A DNA stretch of 64,000 nucleotides from Melitaea cinxia (lineage: Eukaryota; Arthropoda; Insecta; Lepidoptera; Nymphalidae): assembly GCF_905220565.1 (NCBI RefSeq), contig NC_059407.1, forward strand, positions 2,480,001 through 2,544,000, read 5' to 3'. This document shows positions 55,995 to 64,000 of the stretch, one piece after another (positions within the stretch are counted from its first letter, which is position 1; every line of letters starts with the position of its first letter). The translations under genes were made by a program, and so were the position numbers. The notes beneath the pieces are model-generated. The model did not search any database and was not told the origin of the DNA. It saw nothing but the letters and a program-made list of their open reading frames with translations.

Positions 55995-56500
55995 TATTTA
56001 CACAATACACACATAGACATTCAATTATAGTTCAAATAAAATATTTCCAATTCGATATCTTCAACGAACACAATGTTTGTTTGTAATGTCGCCTTCTTTA
56101 TTTGAATAGTACGAAACTTACAATTTAATTAATCAAACAAAAAAAATATTCAATTATAACGCCTCTAACATATAATTCACAACGTATAGTTGTCATCCAT
56201 CATGTCTTATATTGTTGCGTGACTAATTGTAGCCTAAAATGGCCCATCATTAGAATTGATTGAACCATCTCTTTGTATTGGGTGTATTTAATCGTATTGT
56301 TAGTGTCGGAACCGGTTTAGTCGGTCTGTGGGAAATATCCTCGTCCTGCAGATTCAATGGTTAATTAATTTTTAATTGATTAATAAAATACGAATTCTTT
56401 ATTTTTCTTCTTAGTTTTTTCTCTGTATCATTCGCTTTGAATGGATATTGATAATTTAAGTTTACTACTCCGTTTCTATAAAAATAATAAACATCTCAAA
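55995..56500. other. AT-rich sequence, no gene seen
   Basis: No recognised feature. Confidence 0.4.
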
Positions 56501-56694
56501 ATCAAAGGAACCCACAAGGATGTTCTCCTGTGTCGGTGGTCCAGAAACCCACACACAATACACAAGCACAAACGCCTAGACCACAGCACACATCTGTATG
56601 GCTAATACAAATGTGTGCTATGTATGGGAATTGAATCCGAAACCGCCAGCGCAACAACCATAATCAAGTGCTGCGACCCTGGCGCTGACGCGTC
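56501..56694 (-). mobile_element. tRNA-derived SINE, third type
   Basis: On the minus strand it starts GACGCGTCAGCGCCAGGGTC, has GGTTTCGGATTCAATTCCC as a B box, and continues GTGTGCTGTGGTCTAGGCG to GGAGAACATCCTTGTGGGTT. The head differs from the 35.6 and 52.1 kb families. Only one copy is present here. Confidence 0.6.
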
Positions 56695-57422
56695 AAAAAA
56701 AAATGGTTCATATAGCCTTTAACTATCGATAAAAAAGAAATATAATAAAAATGTCTATAATTGCGTTAAACCAGATCAAGTCATAGCAGTGAGACAGTGA
56801 CAGCTGTTACACTACAGTGTGATTCTATGAAGTGTGTATTTAGCTTACTGAACCACTTTTGAGCAAAAGCCCAGAATTAAGAAATACAATATAAAAATAT
56901 TTGGTTCTAAACGATTATGATATTAAAAATGTTTAATAATGTGTGTTTAACACAAAAATAAATAATACAAATAGTAGTAGTAACCATGAATGTTTGAAAT
57001 ATAAATGTAAAAAATATAACCTTATACTAAGTACGTAATTTAGTAATGATAGAATGAAGGATATGACTGCGGTTTTAGAGTTGTGTGTTATATTTGATAA
57101 GCTGTTTTATCAAAAAAGCTTCTAGGTTATAATGAGATACGTAAATGCGAAAGCTAGCAGCGAGTAGAGCCATGTGGCATGCACTATTTGTATTGGTAAA
57201 AATGTCAGATCAAGTCAGCCTGAGGAAAAACCCTGTATCATTATTTTTTTAGGCCGAGGAAAAAACACATACAAAAATGATCGGGCCTAGCATTAGTATA
57301 GAACATGTTTTTAGATTTTCCTTATATTCATTAAATATGTTATATTTTTTTTACATGTATATATCGTTAAAATACTTTCTGTATGTCGTGTTTCTGAACC
57401 CCTGGCACATGATTCACGACCC
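56695..57422. other. AT-rich sequence, no gene seen
   Basis: No recognised feature. Confidence 0.4.
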
Positions 57423-57711
57423 TTTTTTATACAACTTGGTCGAAAAACAAGCGTACGGCTCACGTGATGGTAAGCGATTACCGTAGTTTATAATCTTATA
57501 GACTTCTTCAACACTAGAATCATCGCAAGTGCGTTACCGGCCCTATCCCCAATGTAGCCCAGGGGCTCTGGTCACCTTACTCACCACAGAAACACAACAC
57601 TGCTAGAAAACACAATTATTTAGCTGTGGTCTTCTTTAAGGTCGAGGTTACTGCCCCAGTCGGGCTGCTCCATATTTTGAGCAGGAAATTTCCTGCTTTG
57701 ACCTACCTCAG
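57423..57711 (-). mobile_element. Family A element
   Basis: Reverse copy from ACAACTTGGTCGAAAAACAA to GCAGGAAATTTCCTGCTTTG and CCTACCTCAG. A short insertion follows CGTAGTTTATAATC. Non-coding. Confidence 0.85.
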
Positions 57712-58572
57712 ATTCTAATCAAAACTTTTAATTATTAGATATCATTATTCGTCAGATAGCTTTATCAACAACTGGTGAAACAGGCCCTTATAGTACTAAA
57801 ATGTGCAGTGTTTAATTTACGTAGACAACTCTTTCTACGTTTATTTCCAAGGGTTTAGGTTGCGTTCATACAAACTTAAAACCTTATACAATTTGTTTTT
57901 ATCAATTATCTTATTTTAATATATAACATACGATTACATACATAAATACGTAAAATGATTTAAACCGTTATTATACATTCATAAATATTGTTTACAAAAA
58001 TTTATTTATGTATAATTTATATTTTTGCAACGATAAATATTATAAAAACATCGTAAAAACGGATTACATAAAAGCACCATTTGCAAATTCCACGTGAAAT
58101 GCGTCAACATCAGCCCGGGCGCATCGTTTGACTTAATCAAAACAACGGCAGAGCAACGACCCCAGGTATTGAGTAATACGTTTCATTTAACGTAAGCACT
58201 TGTACGAGTTCTAACCACGTGTTTTATTAATAACATTGTGTATTTATTGATACTGAGTTATTTATTAATAATTGATTTTGTTGTTTGTTAATTTTTTTGT
58301 TTGATGTTTATTTGTTTTTCTTGTCGTACGTATAGTAAAGTAAAAGTCGTAAAAAGTTGTTTTTGTTCATAATTAGTAATTTATTTATAAATTATTGCCA
58401 TTTAAACTTAATTTAGCAATTTATTTATGTAAAGTTTTTGTTATTGTACGAGCTCTTTGCAAACTCAAATATTTCTTGCCTCGGGGGGCTCCATAATTTT
58501 ATCTTTTGTATTTTTTTTTATAAGTACAATATAAAAATAAATAAATAAACATATTTGCATCAAGGTTAAGTT
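57712..58572. other. AT-rich sequence, no gene seen
   Basis: No gene. A small GC-richer spot lies at about 58100-58170. Confidence 0.35.
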
Positions 58573-58710
58573 TTATTTTATACATGTTGGCAAACAAGGG
58601 TACGGCTCACCTAAGGTAAAAAAGGTAAGGTAAGGTAAGCGATTATCGTAGCCTATTAACGCCTACAACACTACAAACGTTACAAGCGCATTGCCGACCC
58701 TACCCCCATT
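58573..58710 (-). mobile_element. Family A fragment with GGTAA expansion
   Basis: GTTGGCAAACAAGGGTACGG, then an expanded GGTAAGGTAAGGTAAGCG where other copies read GATGGTAAGCG, then GCGCATTGCCGACCCTACC. Only the 3' half of the element remains. Confidence 0.75.
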
Positions 58711-60002
58711 AATTTATGTTCGAAGCAAAAGTAATTTTCTATGTATATCGACAGTGAAACAATATGTGGATTAATCCAATCCTTAAATATATAGTAGAAG
58801 CCAGATCGTGGAGTATTTACAGACATAATATTAGCCATCCTTAATATATTAAATACTGGAACCCGATCTTATGGGGCTGGCATGTCTGTGTAGACAAAAT
58901 TCCCTAAAAAAAATTAAAGAATTAAAAAAAAACCGATCTTTCTAAGTTTCTAACACTATGAAAAATTTCGCCATTACTAGGCTAGAACTCACTGGACTCA
59001 GCGGACTGCTAACAGTAAAGTATTTCACATATCCAGACGTGATGTAATCATACCATGGTTTATAATTAGGTATTTATTTTGGATACGGGTGACAGACGAT
59101 ATGCTCACCCACGGTAATTTTTACGTTTTAAATTCTTGGTTAAATTCTATGCGACGAGTGACAAGAATTCTTTACAAACAAGAGGCCTTCTGAATCCACA
59201 TATAATATACACTTTTTCTAGGCTTTATACAAAAAATATCTTCTTCTCAAATAAAAGTAATGCAGTATTTTAAGTTCATTTGTAAATCTTATGCATAAAG
59301 TTTTTAAAAATAATAATTTATATTGAGAAATTTCAACTACAAAATAAAGATAAACACAATAAATAAAGATTAAAAAAAAACTACAATCGTAGGATTAATT
59401 TAATCGCCTTATTATCGCGAAATAATCGCCGGATTTATGCTATCGATTATATTTTAGTTTCAATTATTTCAACTGGCATTATTAGATATAACAATCCGTG
59501 ACCTATATCAATAAACCATGACTGTACAATTAGGTAACTGCACTCCCCCGATACATAGAGTCAGTCACCGTAGCGTGTACATATACTAGTACATAAAAGG
59601 TTGTATTTCTAAGCTTTATCCGGTTGAGGGCTTACGTTTTAACCCCTTCTAGTCAAAATTTATTGGGCATTTATCCAGTCATTATTAAAAACATTTGAAT
59701 GAGCGAATGAGCTTATCAGTTAATGTTTTACCGAAACGACGCGGCGCACTCTTTGACAACGCTACGCCGTGACCGGAAAATTGCGGTCGCGTTACGATAA
59801 CGTCTCATTAATCTTTAATTGGTCGAAATAACAACGAGGGACTTTATTATCATTTTCGAGACCCGGTTATCCCGTTAAATTATTATTGAATTTGTTACGA
59901 CTTAGTCGATAGGGCTTCCTGAAACTGTTATAAGTTAGTTTATTCCTTTTAAAAATATGTGTTAATAATGTTGAGTATATTATTATTAGAATTGCAGGCT
60001 GG
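58711..60002. other. AT-rich sequence with a GC-richer island
   Basis: No gene. The island at about 59735-59870 has many CGs (ACGACGCGGCGCAC, GCGGTCGCGTTACG) next to CATTAATCTTTAATTGG, and matches no repeat here. It could be a conserved regulatory element. Confidence 0.3.
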
Positions 60003-60336
60003 CCTATCTCATCAGTTTAGTCTATGGCAGTCCACTGTTGGACATAGGCCTCTACAAGTTCGCGCCAAAAATAGCGCGAACTCGTGTGTTTTGCCCATAG
60101 TCACCACGATGGGCAGACGAGTTGGTGACATCAGGGCTGGCTTTGTCGCACCGAAAACGCTGCTGCCCTTCTTCGGCCTGTATATTTCAAAGCCAGCAGT
60201 TGGATGGTTACCCTGCCATCGGTCGGCTTTTTAAGTTTCAAGGTGACCGTGGAACTGTGTTATCCCTTAGTCGCCTCTTAAGATACCCACGGAAAGAGAT
60301 GGGGTGGCTATATTCTTTAATGCCGTAACCACATAG
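60003..60336 (-). mobile_element. Family B short retroelement, full-length
   Basis: On the minus strand it starts CTATGTGGTTACGGCATT, the family 5' point, and ends GGCCTATGTCCAACAGTGG with a short ATGAGAT-like tail. No unambiguous target-site duplication. Frames of 68 and 91 codons here are shadows and are also seen in the 40.1 and 50.6 kb copies. Confidence 0.82.
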
Positions 60337-60519
60337 CATATCTGGACACTCATTATTTTTGTAAGAGCATGATCCCGATACCACAAGAATCCGAAGGTCA
60401 CATATCAACATAATTGCTATGTGACCTTCTTTATCTTATTTTGGGATTTATTATTTTGCCAAAAACAAACTTCGCAAAAATTATCGTATTTAATAGAAAA
60501 ATGTATGATTATTTAATAT

Positions 60520-60770
60520 CTATCTGGGCGGTAGGTACTCGCGAGTGTTAAATACGATTTTTCCTGCGTAAATCCCGATTTCGCGGGAATTTCGAGAAAA
60601 AAAGTAGCCTATATATTGCTCTACAACCTCCTCTATCCTACAATGGCTGTCCCGTAATAATCAGTTTAACCATTCCAGACATTAGCCTAGACAAACAGAA
60701 CGACAGACAGGCAGACAAAATTTTAAAATCGTTAGTTTGTGTTTTAATATCGCGTAAATAACTATATGCA
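60520..60770 (+). repeat. Decayed interspersed repeat (ACAGACAGGCAGAC)
   Basis: CCCGATTTCGCGGGAATTTC, AAGTAGCCTATATATTGC and ACGACAGACAGGCAGACAAA. I recognise this as a common lepidopteran repeat. Confidence 0.6.
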
Positions 60771-60879
60771 CTTGAAGAAAACCAGTTATTTTGAAATCAC
60801 GGACACACAATTCAATTTAATTTATGTGCATATGTAGATGTATACTTTAAAGAGAATATGAAACTAACGATTTTACAGA

Positions 60880-61130
60880 TAAAAAACGAGTGTGCTTTAC
60901 ACTACACGACTGAAGTAAAACTTCTTGACCAATACGCCTGCATCGTATCTTAGATATACGAAACGTAACTAGCACAGGTATGAGAAAAAGTGAGGACGAA
61001 AATGTGTGCTCGCACCTCTCTCTCTTGCTCCGTTCGCCTCGCCTGATCACACTTTTTGTAAGTCCCTCGTCACGCCTCCACAAGCATACTGCCCAATTCA
61101 AGCGTGCGTAAAGAAGCTTTACTTGAAAAA
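60880..61130 (+). mobile_element. Family E MITE-like element, longest copy
   Basis: AAAAAACGAGTGTGCTTTAC, then TGAAGTAAAACTTCTTGACC near the left end, and GCGTAAAGAAGCTTTACTTG at the right end. The two end motifs form imperfect inverted repeats. The middle holds CTCCGTTCGCCTCGCC. An 84-codon minus-strand frame is incidental. Confidence 0.65.
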
Positions 61131-61549
61131 TTCGTAACTTTTTGACAGTTTCATTTCCCGGATATTTCCTGCTTGTATCTGAACAAATCGTCTAATTTGT
61201 ACAACAAGTGAAATCAACCAATATCGGTCAATGATTGACAACAAACCTCAGGATAATCGGTTGAGGCGTCGAAGCGTGGAAACAGACTCACTTTCACAAT
61301 TGTAACATCGTCAGGGCTTTTAGTAAGTAAAAACAAGTTAAAACCAAAAGTAATTTAAATGTAGAAGATAATCATGTATTTCCACTTTTAGATTATAGAA
61401 TTCATTTTCTTTTTTAAATATATAAAACACGCAGTCGTCTGTCCCTAAGATGACCGATCTTAAGTCAACTAATATAATTAATCGCCTGTATTGTACGCAT
61501 AATAATGTGTGATGTTTCAAATACACGGGAAATTTAGAGACCATGGCTG
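61131..61549. other. AT-rich sequence with a SINE trace
   Basis: CACGCAGTCGTCTGTCCCTA near 61428 resembles the reverse body of the 35.6 kb SINE. Nothing else recognised. Confidence 0.35.
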
Positions 61550-61924
61550 TTGTATATATCAATTAAAAAAAAAAATAAACAAAGAAAAGGCTACATTCCA
61601 CGATCTTTGAGAGGAAAGCACGATCCCTGCCAAGTGTATTTAATAGGTCACTCAATATTACGTTTTTATGTATACAATTCGGAATTTTCAATTGCAAAAA
61701 CTTTTAAGTATATGAGTATGTTCGGTATTCTAAGGAAATGTCGTAAGAAACTTGCATATCTCGGAAGAAATCAGATGACTTGCATATTTGTAACATTGCG
61801 TTGGAACTTTTTCTTAATATATGAAATGTCGAAGTTCTTTATCCCAGTAGACGAACATTTACGGGCTGAATATATATATATATATATGAGTGATGTAGTA
61901 TATAAATTAGTAGATGAATTATAA
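61550..61924 (+). other. Longest open frame in the window, probably not a gene
   Basis: 124 codons from ATG to TAA. It is the longest frame present, but its start runs through a lysine-rich A-tract and its end includes a translated TA microsatellite (EYIYIYMSD). The centre, GHSILRFYVYNSEFSIAKTF, has no recognisable domain. It most likely arises by chance in AT-rich DNA. Confidence 0.12.
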
Positions 61925-61954
61925 TAGTGAAATAAATGTTACCATAGATATTGC

Positions 61955-62095
61955 AATAATAATGTTAACAAAATCTATACTAATGTTATTGTGTTGGATA
62001 GCCTATTCACCAAGGAAGGCCATAGGCTATTTAATATATTAGTACGTTTCTTCTTCAAATTAACTTTGGTAAAACCGCGACGCACAGCTAGTATA
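61955..62095 (-). repeat. Decayed interspersed repeat
   Basis: Begins AAAATCTATACTAATGTTAT and ends GGTAAAACCGCGACGCACAG with CTAGTA. It is the reverse of the GCGGTTTCAC repeat type, in shortened form. Confidence 0.55.
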
Positions 62096-62540
62096 CGTAT
62101 AAATACCATCTATCATTGAGACAAAACTATTGCGAAAAAAATTTATATTCTTTTTACATATAATACATATAGTACATATATTATGTAAAACCTCAATAAA
62201 ATCCGTTTTGTTTTTATGAAAAGAACTAGAAATGTCGTTTGTAACTTTTCCTTCACAAATACTCATACGAACTTACAAACTTCCAACAACTATTTAAAGT
62301 TATCTTACAAATGGTTGTTACATAAAAGTAAGGATCAACCCTACATGTTAGGTCATATAACTTTTTTTATGTCTTCGATCATTTTCGGCTTTTCTCGTGA
62401 GTGAAACCGTAAGGGACGTGACAGTTAATGAAAATGTTAATTTGATTAATTTTCGTACTTATCATAAATACAAAGCAGTGACTTACGGATATATTATTAT
62501 TACTGATTATTATATGGGATTTTAGGTATCTATGTATGTA
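62096..62540. other. AT-rich sequence, no gene seen
   Basis: Overlapping frames of 62-68 codons have no recognisable domain. Confidence 0.4.
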
Positions 62541-62756
62541 TTTTTTTATACAACTATGTCGGCAAACAAGAGTCTGCAACACCAAAAGTATCGCAAGCGC
62601 GTTGACGGCCCTACCCATCCCACCAGGAGCTCTGCTCACCTTGCTCACCACAGACACACAACGCTGCTTGAAAGCAGTATTATTTCGCTGTGATCTTGTA
62701 ACGTCAAGGTGAATCCCCACTCGGGTTTCACTAGTTCCTGCTGCGTCCTACTTCAA
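62541..62756 (-). mobile_element. Family A element with internal deletion
   Basis: ACAACTATGTCGGCAAACAA, then a jump to GTCTGCAACACCAAAAGTAT (the CGTACGGCTCACC stretch is missing), then GCTTGAAAGCAGTATTATTT and CCTGCTGCGTCCTAC. The 113-codon minus-strand frame at 62379-62720 runs through it and is not a gene. Confidence 0.78.
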
Positions 62757-62823
62757 TTTATTATATATTTATTTGCATATTTATATAAGCGTTTGTTTTT
62801 TATGTCGTACTTATTATCGTAAT

Positions 62824-62895
62824 AAGGTGAGGTACTTCCCAAGTAAGGCTACTCTAGATTTTGAGCAACTTATTTCCTACTGTACTGTATACTGG
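62824..62895 (-). repeat. Family A 5'-end fragment, old
   Basis: GTGAGGTACTTCCCAAGTAA, CTACTCTAGATTTTGAGCAA and TTTCCTACTGTACTG follow the reversed 5' end of family A with heavy divergence. Confidence 0.4.
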
Positions 62896-63204
62896 TTTCC
62901 TTTTAATTAAATTATATTATTATTAATTTTTTCGTAATTATTTTTATCAATTATCATGGTAGGGGTAAGTAAACCTTTAATCGTTTCGATTCGTAATTTC
63001 ATCGGATGTTGCTAAAATCTGAATGCTGTCGACCCCGGAGCGCTTTGTAATAATACTTATATTATGCTGTACGAGGGTCTATGTTGACTCGTTATATGAG
63101 TTTGCTATATACGATAATCACTTATTTATTCATACATGTAAATTATTAGCGAAATTCTGAGGTCATAAGCCCGCTTAGAAAACAAAATAATTTATCAAAT
63201 AATT
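62896..63204. other. AT-rich sequence, no gene seen
   Basis: No recognised feature. Confidence 0.4.
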
Positions 63205-63410
63205 AAAAAAAAATACTAAAGCATACACAAGTCGGTCGTCTGTTCCTAAGGTAAGCAACTTAGTGCTTCTGTTATAGGTAACAGACAAGTGATATAGCTA
63301 CATTATTTTTGATAAATCTATATATAAATAAACATATACATTACGCCCATAACCCACAACCCCCTTGGCAGAAGGCATGGTCACTACAAACTACGCCAAC
63401 GGGTTAGTCA
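63205..63410 (-). mobile_element. tRNA-derived SINE
   Basis: On the minus strand it starts GACTAACCCGTTGGCGTAGT, matching the 35.6 kb head. The B box is damaged (GTGGGTTATGGGCG, with CGATTCCC lost). The body keeps the CTATATCACTTGTCTGTTAC and ACGACCGACTTGTG types of phrase. Confidence 0.7.
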
Positions 63411-64000
63411 ACATCCCCATCACAGTATATCCCGAGATCAAATCATTAAGAAAAACCCCGGTGCAAGTATTGGTTTAAACCGAATTTTAAAAAACCCAAA
63501 TAAAATAACTCCACATATCAAGGTATACGTAAAATTAGTATTGTTCTATTATAACCAAGAAAACGGGCAGAAAGTATTGTTTCACAATTGCTTACGCCCT
63601 AGCGTGCTCCGTAACCCTACACCGACCTACCGACTATTGTTCGACGCTGCTTCCATTGCAAAAATTCTACCATTCTTACGTTTTTATGCCAAACAAATTT
63701 CGTTTTAAACTTCCAAACGAAACGACCTATATAACAATTAACGCGCTCAACTAACGACTCTACTTCTTATAAATATAGTTCAATTTCGCGTGTCATTGCC
63801 ATATCATTTGTAATCGTAGCACTTTATAATATTTATTGAAATAGTAACAATATATTCTAGAATTCTGCTAACGTCATTTCCAGTACATTACACCTTTGTT
63901 TTAATACGCCTTACCTTGAATTCATCCTTGTGTTTAAACATAAATAGAGACACGTTTTTTTTTTTTTTTTTTACTAAATTAAATTCATTATATCAATGTT
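63411..64000. other. AT-rich sequence, no gene seen
   Basis: A slightly GC-richer part at 63590-63780 includes CTTATAAATATAG (TATA-like) near 63766, without other promoter evidence. A long T-run lies near 63954-63972. Confidence 0.35.

Noticed and set aside
59959..60328. Frames conserved between family B copies (40.1, 50.6, 60.0 kb) as a conserved protein
   Set aside because: The similarity is at the nucleotide level of a repeat. The frames change between copies, lack a shared start and stop, and look like no known domain.
61550..61924. Longest open frame (124 codons) as a gene
   Set aside because: It starts in a lysine-rich A-tract, ends through a translated TA microsatellite, and has no recognisable domain.
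62379..62720. 113-codon minus-strand frame as a gene
   Set aside because: Most of it is translation of a family A copy and its AT-rich flank.

Overview
This window looks like ordinary gene-poor nuclear DNA of a lepidopteran insect, most likely a butterfly. The base composition is strongly AT-rich. No open reading frame exceeds 124 codons, and the short ones overlap repeats, microsatellites or AT-rich chance frames. The interspersed repeats are of kinds I recognise as widespread in Lepidoptera. I see no convincing host protein-coding exon, no rRNA and no functional tRNA gene. The window is therefore either intergenic or lies inside a very large intron. I cannot tell which, and I cannot name the species.

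Almost everything I can support is repeat-derived. Family A is a short interspersed element of about 280 bp, running from AACTGAGG to an A-rich end after GACCTAGTGACAT. It has about 17 copies and fragments spread from 1.9 to 62.9 kb on both strands. Family B is a 330-340 bp element with five copies (16.2, 35.3, 40.1, 50.6, 60.0 kb). Its copies share a common 5' start, have a GAT-rich tail, and three are flanked by clear 12-13 bp target-site duplications. Family C is a GC-rich element starting with a T-run (0.3, 21.8, 39.8 kb), two copies with target-site duplications. There are tRNA-derived SINEs with A and B boxes (25.7, 35.6, 44.2-45.0, 52.1, 56.5, 63.2 kb). Two MITE-like elements have TIR AACCGACTTC (5.8 and 8.65 kb), and a second MITE-like family sits at 20.1, 32.6 and 60.9 kb. 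Decayed non-LTR retrotransposon ORF2 pieces lie at 7.0, 7.4, 12.8, 18.8, 29.6 and 49.4 kb. LINE 3'-UTR-like tails and several decayed repeats fill in between. At 39.7-40.4 kb a family A copy carries both a family C and a family B insertion, giving a relative order of insertion.

The non-repetitive remainder is mostly plain AT-rich sequence. A few GC-richer islands stand out and could be regulatory: 4.2 kb (9-bp dyad), 13.6 kb, 24.2 kb, 26.5 kb, 36.0/37.0 kb (a repeated 15-mer combining kappaB-like and ETS-like motifs), 39.5 kb (12-bp palindromic CRE), 59.75 kb, and above all 53.23-53.72 kb. That last block combines an 11-bp perfect dyad, an E2F-like site, a TATA-like sequence and a full CRE, and is my best candidate for a promoter or enhancer. 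Two coding-like patches on the minus strand (14.3-15.2 kb and 21.2-21.6 kb) remain unidentified.

No genes can be assigned to a pathway. The relationships visible here are between transposons: nested insertions, SINE tails resembling LINE tails, and one tandem duplication. I did not find a clear previously undescribed biological system. The best leads are the 53 kb block, the paired composite motif at 36-37 kb, and the structural story of families A, B and C.
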